DNA of 64,000 bases, taken from contig CAYYOV010000007.1 of the NCBI GenBank assembly GCA_964473365.1, positions 29,961-93,960 on the forward strand. Reading direction: 5' to 3'. The notes beneath the pieces are model-generated. The model was not told where the DNA came from and ran no database searches. It was given only the letters and a program-made list of their open reading frames with translations. The stretch is from 2-02-FULL-55-14 sp964473365 (lineage in GTDB: Bacteria > Bacteroidota > Ignavibacteria > UBA10030). Position 1 is the first letter of the stretch, and every line of letters begins with the position of its first letter. Made by a program: the position numbers and the translations under genes. This document shows, one piece after another, positions 8,289-16,993 of the stretch.

Positions 8289-8990
8289 TCAGCGACCGAT
8301 GAACAACCGATCCGCGAGCCGGGAGGGCAGCCCCGACTCGCGAATCTTTTTTGCGGCCGCTTCGATGTCGTAGGACACGCGGACGTTACGGTAGTTCCAC
8401 GCGGCCTCGTCGAAAAGTCCGTAGCTGGCCTCCGGATCGCCGTCACGGGGCTGGCCGACGCTGCCCACATTGATGATGGTCCTCTCCTCGCGCCGGAGGG
8501 GACCCTGGGCCTTTCGCTCGCGGAAGATGGCCGGCGTGTGGGTATGGCCGATGAAACAGGCGCCGCGGTCGAATGCGCTGAACGCTTCTCGCGCATCGAT
8601 GGAATCAAATACGTACGTCCAGAGTGCTGGTTCGAGGGGCGAGGCGTGAACGAATACGATGTCGGGTTCGGTGAGGGACAGCGGAAGGCCGCGGAGGTAC
8701 TGAAGATGGTCAGCCGAGAGTTCTCCCCGCGTCCAGAGAATGGCTTGTGCGGCATGTGACGAAAACCGTTCGGCCATCGATTGGTCGACCGCAGCGGCGT
8801 CATGGTTCCCCAGGACCGTCATCGCACACGCCGCTCGCACCCGCTCAATGCACGGCCCGGGATCGGCGCCGTACCCGACAATATCCCCCAGACAAACGAT
8901 CCGGTCCACTCCGTTGCCGGCGATCGAGCCCAAGACCGCCTCGAGCGCCTCTAGGTTGCCGTGAATATCCGAGATGATCGCAGTGCGCAT
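8289..8990 (-). CDS. Calcineurin-like metallophosphoesterase
   Basis: Cytoplasmic two-metal phosphoesterase of 233 residues in the YfcE/MJ0936-like group. Metal-binding motifs appear in order: DIHGN at 8-12, GDIVGYG at 35-41, GNHD at 61-64 and GHTH about two thirds along, followed by INVGSVGQPRDGD. This set is complete, so an active enzyme is expected. The natural substrate is unknown; relatives act on cyclic nucleotides or phosphodiesters. It is convergent with the anti-sigma gene and not in an operon. The presence of an adenylate cyclase in this window gives no direct link. Confidence 0.9.
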   Translation of the reverse strand: MRTAIISDIHGNLEALEAVLGSIAGNGVDRIVCLGDIVGYGADPGPCIERVRAACAMTVLGNHDAAAVDQSMAERFSSHAAQAILWTRGELSADHLQYLRGLPLSLTEPDIVFVHASPLEPALWTYVFDSIDAREAFSAFDRGACFIGHTHTPAIFRERKAQGPLRREERTIINVGSVGQPRDGDPEASYGLFDEAAWNYRNVRVSYDIEAAAKKIRESGLPSRLADRLFIGR

Positions 8991-9080
8991 GTTCCTTGGT
9001 GTCCTCGGACGTTCCGGACGATGAGCGATCCGGCGGGCCGCATCATGGTGACTGGCTGAGGACCACTGGTCCGCGGCCGG

Positions 9081-10346
9081 TTACGTCTTCTGCTGCTTTT
9101 TTTTGGCGGCTGGAAAGAGGATGTTATTCAGAATGAGTCGGTACCCCGGCGACGTGCGATGGAGCGACAGGTCGGTCGGCGGATCGCCAACTGCATGCTG
9201 ATAGTCCTCGGGATCGTGGCCGCTGTACCACGTGAAGGTTCCCCGGCCGAAGTTGCCGTGAAGATACCGCACCTCCTCCGTCCCGTCCCGCTCCGCCAGC
9301 ACCGTTACCGTCCGCTTGATGGCTCCTTTCCGGAATGCCGTCGTCTGGCCCATGAAGCCCTTCACGATCGACACGTGATTCTGCGTCAGCATCGTAGGAA
9401 CGGGGTCGTGCTTCGCCGAAAATTCGAAGAGCGTAAAATAGTCAGTGTTCGGGTCCCGGATCGGCGGCGGGTCTGATGGCGGCAGGTCGATGTCGGAGTA
9501 CTCGTACCGATAGGGGTTCATGTCGAGCGCGAAGTTCTCGAATGCCAGGGTCTTTCGGAAGTCGAGTTTCGACGCTGCCTGCGGGTCGGTTGGATCTCCG
9601 TCGAACATCACGTCAGCAATATCCACTCCTTCCGCGGCCAACGCGATGTCGTACGAGTCGGTCGCGGAGCACATGGCAAACATGAATCCGCCGTTGCCGA
9701 CGAAGTCGCGAATGGAGCGCGCGACCGCTTTCTTTTCCTCCGAGACCTTGGCGTACCCCAGCCGTCGGGCTTCGCGTTCATACATCGCTTGTTGCTCCAC
9801 GTACCACTGCGCCGTCCTGAAGTTGGCGAAGAATTTTCCGTACTGTCCGGTGAAGTCCTCGTGATGCAGATGCAGCCAGTCGTATTCGGCTAGCTTGCCT
9901 GACAACACTTCTTCGTCCCATACCTTCGTGTATGGTACTTCCGCGTATTCGAGCGCGAGGGTCACGGCGTCGTCCCACGGCTTGAAGTTGGGAGGGGCGT
10001 AGACAGCGATCTTCGGTGCCTTCTCGAGTCGTACGACGTCGGTATTCGCATCTTCGCGCTGAACATCCGCCAACACCTGTGCCGCCTGACCTGCAGAGAG
10101 GCTTTCGAACGACACACCCCGAACGCGGCATTCCCGGGCCACCGGCTCTGCCTGGTCGATGAGAAATGAGCCGCCCCGATAGTTCAGCAGCCAGTCGACC
10201 TGCCCATTCTTCTCCAGCACCCAAAACGCCACGCCATACGCCTTCAGGTGGTTCGTTTGCGTCAGATCCATAGGAATGAGCACTTTCGGCTGCGCCAACG
10301 CGCTTCCCGCAAGAGCGAAAACAAGCACAACGCACCAGCGCTTCAT
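9081..10346 (-). CDS. Conserved exported protein of the type often labelled 'asparagine synthetase B'
   Basis: A 421-residue protein with a cleavable signal peptide (residues 1-18, ending SALAQ). Its start, KVLIPMDLTQTNHLKAYGVA, followed by WLLNYRGGSFL, is characteristic of an FCB-group family that databases commonly call asparagine synthetase B (family recognition from memory). I see no N-terminal nucleophile Cys, no glutaminase motif and no ATP-binding SGGxDS loop, and the protein is exported, so that name is unlikely to be right. Its ATG overlaps the stop of the TPR gene in an ATGA arrangement, so the two are translationally coupled and probably work together in the periplasm. Function unknown. 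Confidence 0.75.
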   Translation of the reverse strand: MKRWCVVLVFALAGSALAQPKVLIPMDLTQTNHLKAYGVAFWVLEKNGQVDWLLNYRGGSFLIDQAEPVARECRVRGVSFESLSAGQAAQVLADVQREDANTDVVRLEKAPKIAVYAPPNFKPWDDAVTLALEYAEVPYTKVWDEEVLSGKLAEYDWLHLHHEDFTGQYGKFFANFRTAQWYVEQQAMYEREARRLGYAKVSEEKKAVARSIRDFVGNGGFMFAMCSATDSYDIALAAEGVDIADVMFDGDPTDPQAASKLDFRKTLAFENFALDMNPYRYEYSDIDLPPSDPPPIRDPNTDYFTLFEFSAKHDPVPTMLTQNHVSIVKGFMGQTTAFRKGAIKRTVTVLAERDGTEEVRYLHGNFGRGTFTWYSGHDPEDYQHAVGDPPTDLSLHRTSPGYRLILNNILFPAAKKKQQKT

Positions 10347-12187
10347 GAGGACTCCCCTCGCAATCGGCGGATCCTGAGGCGCACCTCTTCGCTGAACAGC
10401 GAATGCGGGAACGTTTCCAGAAAGAGCTCAAAGATCTTCAGGGCGCCGGCGTGATCGTTCAGCAATCGTTCCGTCACATCGCCGGCACGGAACAGGGCCC
10501 GATCGCGTAGCATGCTCGTGGTGCGTTCGTCGACGAATCGCCTGTAGATGGCAACCGCCTCCGCGGGGCGATTCAACAGCACCAACAGGTCTCCCGTTTG
10601 GACCAGAGCGTCGTCGGAGATCAGCGATGCTGGATTGTCGGCCGCGACCTTCTGGAATTGCGCGAGCGCTTCGGCATACTTCCGCTGTCGCTGCAGTAGC
10701 TCCGCGCGCAAGAACCCATTGAGCGCTGGAAGCGTTGCGCGATGTTCCTGCAAAAAGATCTGGAGGCTGATCGCGTCGTTGGCCAGGTCGCGGTCGACGG
10801 CGCTCGCGAGTGGTCCAAGTATAGCGACGGCGGTGTCGATGCGTCCTTCGTACGCCGCGAGTCGTGCCTGTTGAAATGTCACGCGGTCGCGGACGTCGGC
10901 TGGGGCAGAAGTTGGGATCGACTGGAGTGACGCGGCAGCACCGTTCAGGTCGTTTCGTGCGATCTGCACCTCCGCCGCCCGCAGGTGTGCTTCGAAGGCC
11001 ATCCCTCCGGCTCGCGGGATTCGCGCCACGTCTTGGAATGCTTTCAGGGCCCCGTCCAAGTCGAACGTGCGCTCGAACGCCACCACGCCGATCCGGAACA
11101 GCGCCTGGACCGCCACATCAGAGCCTGGCGCGTCGCGGACGATCTCGCGATACAGCAAAACAGCAGCGTCGAGCGAGGGGAATGTTTCTGCTGCGGATGT
11201 GGAGCTGCTTGCCGTTTTCCGGGATGACGACGAATCGCGAACCGCCAGCTCTTCCATTGCCCGCGCGAACCCAAGCCGGGATTGCAGCACCAGGGGACCC
11301 GATGGTCCTCGGGCGATCGCCGCGCGGAATGCTTCCGCTGCCGTCTGGTGCGCCGATTCACGGAGACAGCGCTGCGCGAAGTTGTAGAGTTCTACCCCCG
11401 AAGCATTTGAGAGGCTGTCGATGACACGGTATTGCCGCAGGGCTTCTGGATAGTCCGATTGCTCGACCGCGAGCCACGCCATAAGACTGCGGACGGGAAC
11501 ATCGCCCGGGGTCTTTTCGATGGCCGCCTCAACGGCGGAGCGAGCGCTTCGCAGGCCATCGTCCCGCATGGTGAATGATGCGATGCGTGATTGGATATAC
11601 CCCAGCTGATGCGGGGCGGACCGCAATAGCCGAAGATATTCCTCGACCGCCTTGCCGTAGTCTTGTGTGGCGGAATGCAGGAGGGCGAGCTCCTCGACAA
11701 AGTCGTTCGGATTCTTTGTACGTGTGCGGCCTGTTTCGTACGTGCGGATGGCGCGGTCGTAGAGGCGCCGTTCCTGCATCTGCTGAGCCAGTACGACGAT
11801 CAGCTGTCGATTGCCTCCGGCCGATCGCAACGAGACATCCCAAAGCGAGTCGGCACGGTGAAGGTCGCCAGAGTCGTACGCAAGGCCCCCTAGCTGAACC
11901 AGGAGGAAGATCTCCGCTGGTCGTTGTGCGAGTCGCCGCTCGACCAACGCCGTCGCCTTGCCGTATTCTTTCAGTTGAACGTATGCCCGACGGAGGCCGT
12001 CGAACATCATGAAGTTCAGGGAGTCGACTCGAACGAGATCCTCGTAGATGACGGCCGCCTTGGCCCAGTCTCCGGCCTGCTCGAGTGATTGGGCCAACTG
12101 AAGGCGGCGCACCGTCTCCTGGTCCTGCGAGGCGAGTCGGGGAGCGACGATGCATGACAACGCGAGGATGGAGATGAGCTGGCGCAT
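10343..12187 (-). CDS. Exported TPR-repeat protein
   Basis: A 614-residue secreted protein built of tetratricopeptide-type helical repeats. A signal peptide covers residues 1-20 (MRQLISILALSCIVAPRLAS). Repeats start at about residue 28 (LEQAGDWAKAAVIYEDLVRV) and continue to near the C-terminus (ALKIFELFLETFPHSLFSEE), similar to YbgF/outer-membrane assembly lipoproteins but without a lipobox. Such proteins act as periplasmic scaffolds. I start at 12187 because the upstream in-frame sequence lacks a signal peptide. A TATATTC box lies only seven bases before the ATG, so the mRNA may be nearly leaderless. It is coupled to the exported protein at 9081. Confidence 0.8.
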   Translation of the reverse strand: MRQLISILALSCIVAPRLASQDQETVRRLQLAQSLEQAGDWAKAAVIYEDLVRVDSLNFMMFDGLRRAYVQLKEYGKATALVERRLAQRPAEIFLLVQLGGLAYDSGDLHRADSLWDVSLRSAGGNRQLIVVLAQQMQERRLYDRAIRTYETGRTRTKNPNDFVEELALLHSATQDYGKAVEEYLRLLRSAPHQLGYIQSRIASFTMRDDGLRSARSAVEAAIEKTPGDVPVRSLMAWLAVEQSDYPEALRQYRVIDSLSNASGVELYNFAQRCLRESAHQTAAEAFRAAIARGPSGPLVLQSRLGFARAMEELAVRDSSSSRKTASSSTSAAETFPSLDAAVLLYREIVRDAPGSDVAVQALFRIGVVAFERTFDLDGALKAFQDVARIPRAGGMAFEAHLRAAEVQIARNDLNGAAASLQSIPTSAPADVRDRVTFQQARLAAYEGRIDTAVAILGPLASAVDRDLANDAISLQIFLQEHRATLPALNGFLRAELLQRQRKYAEALAQFQKVAADNPASLISDDALVQTGDLLVLLNRPAEAVAIYRRFVDERTTSMLRDRALFRAGDVTERLLNDHAGALKIFELFLETFPHSLFSEEVRLRIRRLRGESS

Positions 12188-12194
12188 GTGGGGT

Positions 12195-12224
12195 GAATAT
12201 ATCAAAAAGACGCAGGGGTGTCCA
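12195..12224 (-). promoter_or_regulatory. Putative promoter of the TPR operon
   Basis: On the minus strand: TGG (12224-12222), 20 bases, TATATTC (12201-12195). The -7 box is good and the -33 box weak. It lies seven bases from the start codon at 12187. Confidence 0.35.
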
Positions 12225-12241
12225 TCGACGTTCCCGTTGCC

Positions 12242-12271
12242 TTGATTCCCCTGTGGTTCCATGGTACATTG
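12242..12271 (+). promoter_or_regulatory. Bacteroidota-type promoter of dxr
   Basis: TTG at 12242-12244, 20 bases, TACATTG at 12265-12271. This is one of the cleanest matches in the window. Transcription should start around 12276-12279. Confidence 0.6.
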
Positions 12272-12283
12272 CTTGAACTCGTT

Positions 12284-12307
12284 CGGCCCCGCGGGCCGAT
12301 TTTTTTT
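12284..12307 (+). terminator. Terminator-like hairpin in the dxr leader
   Basis: CGGCCC (12284-12289) pairs with GGGCCG (12293-12298) around a 3-base loop, then A and eight T (12300-12307). It begins 12 bases after the -7 box and ends four bases before the dxr ATG. No plus-strand gene lies upstream that it could serve. Confidence 0.6.
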
Positions 12308-12311
12308 CGGC

Positions 12312-13484
12312 ATGCCTTCTTCCCCACAACATATCGCTCTCCTTGGTGCCACCGGTTCGATCGGGAGGAACAGCCTTGAGGTCCTCCGCGCTCACCCCGA
12401 CCGGTTCCGGGTGACGGCCCTCACCACGAACCGCAACATCGATGAGCTCGAAGCACAGGTGAAGGAATTCCATCCGAAGGCTGTTGTCGTGCTCGACCCG
12501 GGCCGGGCCGAGACGCTCCGTGCTCGCTTGGGCGACAGCACACAGGTCTTGAGCGGCGAGGCTGGGCTCGAGGCGGTGGTCCGGCGGGATGATGTCGATG
12601 TCGTGATCTCCTCGCTTGTTGGCTTCGCCGGTGTCCGGCCGACAGCCGAGGCCATCCGGCACCGCAAGCGGATCGCCCTGGCGAACAAGGAAACGCTTGT
12701 CGCCGCCGGCGCGTTCATCACGGCGCTCGTGCGCGAGTATGGCGTCGAATTGCTGCCGATCGACAGCGAGCACAGCGCCATCCTGCAGTGTTTGGCCGGC
12801 GAGGACCCGGCCCGCGTCGCACGTCTGATCTTGACCGCCTCGGGAGGGCCCTTCCGAACGACACCACCGGAGGCATTATCTCGTGTCACGGTGGAGCAGG
12901 CCCTGCAGCATCCCAACTGGAGCATGGGTAACAAGATCACGATCGACTCCGCGACGCTCATGAATAAAGGGCTGGAAGTGATCGAAGCGCATTGGCTCTT
13001 CGGGCTGCCGGCCGACCGCATCGACGTGGTGGTGCATCCGCAGTCCATCATCCACTCCATGGTTGAATTTGTCGACGGATCGGTCAAGGCCCAGCTTGGA
13101 CTGCCCGACATGAAGCTTCCGATCCAGTACGCGTTGACGCATCCCGACCGTCTGCCGATGAATGGCGGACGGGTCTCGTTCCCGCGCTTGGAGCAGATGA
13201 CGTTCTTTGAGCCCGACCGGCGCCGATTTCCCTGTCTTGACCTGGCGTACGAGGCGCTCCGCTCGGGCGGGACGCTTCCGGCGGTGCTGAATGCTGCAAA
13301 CGAAGTGGCGGTGGCTGGATTCCTCGATCGGGCTCTGACCTTTGACCGTATTGCCGACGTCATCCGTCGGACGATGGAACAGCATCACCCTGTGGCAGCA
13401 CCCGACCTCGATGACATCATCGAGGCCGACCGATGGGCTCGCCGGACGGCCCACGCGGCAGCCGGAACGAGCGCAACGGGATAG
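12312..13484 (+). CDS. dxr: 1-deoxy-D-xylulose 5-phosphate reductoisomerase
   Basis: Dxr converts DXP to 2-C-methyl-D-erythritol 4-phosphate with NADPH, the committed step of the MEP isoprenoid pathway. The 390 residues match the family. Visible are the NADPH loop GATGSIG at 12-18, NKETL at 125-129, the metal ligands in DSEHSA at 151-156, TASGGPF at 175-181, and NWSMGNKITIDSATLMNKG from 202, the substrate-binding segment. I start at the ATG at 12312 directly before the nucleotide-binding strand. The leader carries a strong terminator-like hairpin. rseP follows 50 bases downstream, a pairing common in bacteria. Confidence 0.97.
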   Translation: MPSSPQHIALLGATGSIGRNSLEVLRAHPDRFRVTALTTNRNIDELEAQVKEFHPKAVVVLDPGRAETLRARLGDSTQVLSGEAGLEAVVRRDDVDVVISSLVGFAGVRPTAEAIRHRKRIALANKETLVAAGAFITALVREYGVELLPIDSEHSAILQCLAGEDPARVARLILTASGGPFRTTPPEALSRVTVEQALQHPNWSMGNKITIDSATLMNKGLEVIEAHWLFGLPADRIDVVVHPQSIIHSMVEFVDGSVKAQLGLPDMKLPIQYALTHPDRLPMNGGRVSFPRLEQMTFFEPDRRRFPCLDLAYEALRSGGTLPAVLNAANEVAVAGFLDRALTFDRIADVIRRTMEQHHPVAAPDLDDIIEADRWARRTAHAAAGTSATG

Positions 13485-13534
13485 TTGTTCATCTATATCG
13501 AGCACGTCATAACACTCTCACACATAACACTCGC

Positions 13535-14848
13535 ATGGAATTCCTGAGCACCGTCTTCTATTTCATCGTCACGATCGGCATCCTCGTCTTCATCCATGAG
13601 TTCGGGCACTTTGCAGCCGCGAAATTCTTTGGGATGCGCGTTGAGCGTTTCAGCATCGGTTTTCCGCCGCGCGCGTTCGGCCGGCAGATTGGTGAAACGG
13701 ATTACTGTGTCTCCTGGGTCCCCATCGGCGGCTACGTCAAGATCGCCGGCATGATCGATGAAAGCCTCGACACGGAACACTTGAATCGGGAACCGGAGCC
13801 CTGGGAATTCCGGGCGAAGCCGATCTGGCAGCGATCCATCGTCATGGCGGCCGGGGTTATCATGAACCTCGTCCTCGCCGTCGTGATCTTCTGGGGGATC
13901 ATCTACGCACAAGGACGCGTGGTCCGACCTGTGACGGAGATCGGATATGTGGTTCCAGGAAGTCCGGCAGAGAAGGCTGGTCTGCGGACGAGCGACCACA
14001 TCCGGTCGATCAACGACACCCCTGTGACGCAATGGGACGAGATCGAAAGCAAGATCTACGCTGAAACGGTCGGACAGGATGTCGTCATCCGTGTTGAGCG
14101 GGACGGGGTTCCGGTCTCTGTCGAGATCCGCCGACTGGATCTTCCGGAGCTCACAGAAGAGCGCTTTGGGATCTATCCTGCCGGGCTTGTTCCGGTCGTT
14201 GCCTCGGTACAAGGTGGTCTGCCGGGTGAAGCACTTGGTCTCGCCCCGGGAGACACCATCATCACCGTCAATGGTGTGCGGGTATCGTACGCCGCGTTGC
14301 CCCCCGCGATCCGCGGAAATGCAGGACGCGAGATGATGCTGGGATGGAAGCGTGGCGACAGTGTCTTCGCACAAGCCGTGACACCCACGACAGACGGCGT
14401 CATCGGGGTGACGCTCATGGCAGCGTATCAGGGTCCTATTGTGCGCGAGGACTATTCGTTGCTTGCCGCCTTTCCCGTGAGTGTCCGAGAGGTCTGGTTC
14501 ACGAGCGGACTCTTCTTCCGAAACATCTGGCAGATCGTCGCCGGCGAGGCATCCTTCTCGAAGTCGATCGGCGGCCCGGTGCGTATCGCCCAGATGGCGA
14601 ATCGATCGGCCGAGAGCGGCCTCGTCAGTTTCTTTGGATTCGTTGCGTTACTCAGCATCAGCCTGGCGCTGCTGAACATCCTGCCCTTCCCGGCGTTGGA
14701 TGGTGGTCACCTTCTCTTTCTCAGCTACGAGGCCGTCTTCCGTCGCGAGATACCGGCGCGCATCAAGATCGCCCTCCAGCAAGCGGGCATGCTGCTCTTA
14801 CTTGTCTTTATGGCGTTTGTGCTCTATAATGACCTATTGCACTTCTGA
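13535..14848 (+). CDS. rseP: Site-2 intramembrane zinc protease
   Basis: RseP cuts membrane-embedded segments of anti-sigma factors after an initial site-1 cleavage, and removes leftover signal peptides. The 437-residue protein begins with a membrane helix carrying the zinc motif HEFGH at 21-25. Two PDZ-like domains lie between about residues 110 and 290 (EIGYVVPGSPAEKAGLRTSD and a second copy). The third zinc ligand is in PALDGGHLLFL near residue 390, followed by C-terminal membrane helices. The membrane-anchored anti-sigma factor at 7451 is a plausible substrate, which is inference. Start chosen at 13535, where the first membrane helix begins. Confidence 0.95.
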   Translation: MEFLSTVFYFIVTIGILVFIHEFGHFAAAKFFGMRVERFSIGFPPRAFGRQIGETDYCVSWVPIGGYVKIAGMIDESLDTEHLNREPEPWEFRAKPIWQRSIVMAAGVIMNLVLAVVIFWGIIYAQGRVVRPVTEIGYVVPGSPAEKAGLRTSDHIRSINDTPVTQWDEIESKIYAETVGQDVVIRVERDGVPVSVEIRRLDLPELTEERFGIYPAGLVPVVASVQGGLPGEALGLAPGDTIITVNGVRVSYAALPPAIRGNAGREMMLGWKRGDSVFAQAVTPTTDGVIGVTLMAAYQGPIVREDYSLLAAFPVSVREVWFTSGLFFRNIWQIVAGEASFSKSIGGPVRIAQMANRSAESGLVSFFGFVALLSISLALLNILPFPALDGGHLLFLSYEAVFRREIPARIKIALQQAGMLLLLVFMAFVLYNDLLHF

Positions 14849-14959
14849 CGGACCCGTAACCCTCCTTGTGACATCCGTCATACCTGCGGAATTGACCTGG
14901 CGGTATGTTGATTGGTAGCAGCCTGAATTTTCATTTCCCCCTTTGAGGAGATCCGCGCC

Positions 14960-16129
14960 ATGAACGCGATCAAACGGAACCGTCTGTTATTGGTGCTGGC
15001 GGCCATGCTGGTGCTGGGGAGCGGGATCGTTGTTGCCCAGACGGGCCGTCTGGAATTGAATGTGCCTAACTTCGACGTGTTCACGCCGACCGACTGGATC
15101 GAAGCCACCACGTTCACATTGAAAGAGAGCATCCCGGCAGGGATCTCCGGCACGATCATCACGAGCCAGCCCATGGAGGTCTACCTCCGTGGTACGGTCT
15201 ACAAGCAGGCAACTGGCGACTCGAGGCCGATGGAGCTGGCTTCCTTCTACATTATCAGACGTACGCCGATCCGCACTGTGAGCCCGTCCGGTACTGGCGA
15301 GGCTCGCTATGAAATGACCGTTGGCGCGCTCTCTCGAGGATCGGAATTCGACGTTTCGTACACCGAGGTCAAGTCCGAGATCGACAAGTTGAAGGACCAG
15401 CTGAAGACCGGTATCGCCTCTATGACGGGCAAGTTCACGCTCGACATCGCCCTCCTCTCTGGTGATCCTGTAACCGGCACTCAGCTCGACCGTATCGTGC
15501 GGGTCTTCGACATACCTTTCTCGACCGCGACCCAAGCCAAGATCATCGTTCAGGTAGACCCTGTCGTCACCGTCCCGAATCCAACGTTCACGGTGATCCT
15601 GCCGGCCGAACGACCTCAGATGGAATATGAAGTAGCCGTGTACCGGGTCGAAGACAATCCGCGCGATGCCGTCCAGAACGGCCGTCCGGTATGGCGTGAG
15701 CGCGTGACAGACGGCCGGACTATTCTCGTCTACTCCCAGACCGCCACGCCGCTCGTTCAGGGCGCTCGGTATGTCGTCGCCGGCAAGTCGTTCATTCAAT
15801 CGAGCTCAAGTCGTGACAGGATCAGCGTTGAAGCAGATCTTGTTGTATTCCGCTATGGCCAGACTGCCGGCAGCACCGCCGGCGGCGGCGACGCGAACAC
15901 GGGCGGACAGGACGCCAATCGTCCCGACCCGCTCATCACGGTCTTTGGAAGTGCCGCCACACAGGTCCCGCCGCGGCTTGCCCAGCAATTGACGGCCGTT
16001 ATGCGGCGTCTGGAGGAACGCGGTTGGACCTTTACGCAAGCCCGCTACAACAACAAGCTGATCTCACCAGCGGAATTATTGCAGGTGCTGGATCAGTTTG
16101 CGGGTGCGACGGTTACGGTCGTTGAATAA
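14960..16129 (+). CDS. Exported protein of unknown function, first gene of the FecR/barrel/cyclase module
   Basis: A 389-residue secreted protein. A GAGGAGAT ribosome-binding site precedes the ATG, and a signal peptide spans residues 1-27 (LLLVLAAMLVLGSGIVVAQ). The mature start is TGRLELNVPNFDVF. The body is mostly predicted beta strand with PNPTFTVILPAERPQMEYEV and similar stretches. A Gly/Ala-rich linker (TAGSTAGGGDANTGG) near residue 300 separates a C-terminal domain of about 75 residues. I recognise no family. It is 28 bases upstream of the FecR gene, so they are likely co-transcribed. A decayed relative may lie at 4632-4767. Confidence 0.75.
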   Translation: MNAIKRNRLLLVLAAMLVLGSGIVVAQTGRLELNVPNFDVFTPTDWIEATTFTLKESIPAGISGTIITSQPMEVYLRGTVYKQATGDSRPMELASFYIIRRTPIRTVSPSGTGEARYEMTVGALSRGSEFDVSYTEVKSEIDKLKDQLKTGIASMTGKFTLDIALLSGDPVTGTQLDRIVRVFDIPFSTATQAKIIVQVDPVVTVPNPTFTVILPAERPQMEYEVAVYRVEDNPRDAVQNGRPVWRERVTDGRTILVYSQTATPLVQGARYVVAGKSFIQSSSSRDRISVEADLVVFRYGQTAGSTAGGGDANTGGQDANRPDPLITVFGSAATQVPPRLAQQLTAVMRRLEERGWTFTQARYNNKLISPAELLQVLDQFAGATVTVVE

Positions 16130-16157
16130 TCCGACTTTGGACGAGAGGAGCCGAGCT

Positions 16158-16871
16158 ATGAATCTGCGGAAAATGGTGATCTTTGCGGCCGTTGCCGCCC
16201 TGGTGCTGTCGAGTATGGCCCTGGTGCCACAGCAAGACACGCGTGATATTCAGGCGGTCGTCGTCAAGGTCGTTCGAGATGTTTCGAAGAAATCCGGAAC
16301 GACGGGCTGGCAGAAGGCCGTCCCTGCGGACCGGCTGCGTTCTGGCTACCAGCTCCGGACTGACGACAAGTCGCTCGCGATGGTCATGTTCCCCGACCAA
16401 AGCAAGCTGATCATTCGCGCTAAGTCGATCGTCGAGATCAAGGGGCAGAAGCAGGACAAGCAGATCGTCGACAGGAGCGTCCACGTGGAGCGCGGTCGTC
16501 TGGCGTTCAACGTGAAGAAGCAGGAACGGGAGCAGTTCCGTTTCTCGTCGCCTATTTCGGTCGCCTCGATCCGGGGAACCGAGGGCGGTGTGGATCATGC
16601 GCCGATCGACACGACCAGTACGTTCGTGTGCACGCAGGGCGCCTTTGATGTCGACGGTTTTCCACTTGTCGCCGGACAGACCTATCAGAAGCGAGGCTCG
16701 GGTCAGGGGAACGTCAGGAATTCGAGCAACCGCGACAACAACATCGCGAACCAAAGCGAAGAAGTGACCGACGATGACGGCGATGGCAGCCAGGGTGGTC
16801 AGCAGAAGAATCGTCTCGAGTTGATCGGACGCGACGCCAGCGGCAAGGAGATCAAGGTTCGGATCGAATAG
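16158..16871 (+). CDS. FecR-domain exported protein
   Basis: A 237-residue secreted protein with a FecR domain, a small beta fold of sensor and regulatory proteins. A signal peptide covers residues 1-25; the start follows AGAGGAG (16144-16150). The domain runs from about residue 40 to 165: GYQLRTDDKSLAMVMFPDQS, then SPISVASIRGTEGGV, which is the typical 'tp-vavRGT' signature. No membrane anchor or sigma-binding part exists, so this is not a TonB-system anti-sigma regulator but the stand-alone periplasmic kind. FecR proteins of this kind often neighbour CHASE2 cyclases (general knowledge), as here. The C-terminus is Gln/Asn/Gly-rich and charged. Confidence 0.85.
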   Translation: MNLRKMVIFAAVAALVLSSMALVPQQDTRDIQAVVVKVVRDVSKKSGTTGWQKAVPADRLRSGYQLRTDDKSLAMVMFPDQSKLIIRAKSIVEIKGQKQDKQIVDRSVHVERGRLAFNVKKQEREQFRFSSPISVASIRGTEGGVDHAPIDTTSTFVCTQGAFDVDGFPLVAGQTYQKRGSGQGNVRNSSNRDNNIANQSEEVTDDDGDGSQGGQQKNRLELIGRDASGKEIKVRIE

Positions 16872-16877
16872 ATCGGC

Positions 16878-16907
16878 TTGCATCCGGCAGCGTCATTTCC
16901 TACATTG
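16878..16907 (+). promoter_or_regulatory. Promoter-like element before the large barrel gene
   Basis: TTG at 16878-16880, 20 bases, TACATTG at 16901-16907. Spacer and boxes match the dxr promoter exactly. A hairpin starts three bases after the box, so its role is unclear. Confidence 0.4.
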
Positions 16908-16910
16908 AGC

Positions 16911-16940
16911 GGCGAATCGTGCGATTCGCCGTTTCTTTTT
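16911..16940 (+). terminator. Intrinsic terminator downstream of the FecR gene
   Basis: GGCGAATCG (16911-16919) pairs perfectly with CGATTCGCC (16922-16930), followed by GTTTCTTTTT. It lies 40 bases after the FecR stop and 54 before the barrel-protein start. Confidence 0.7.
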
Positions 16941-16993
16941 ATACCCGGGTCCGCGGCTCCATCCCCCCTTCCCACATGGTGCAGGTGATCCTC

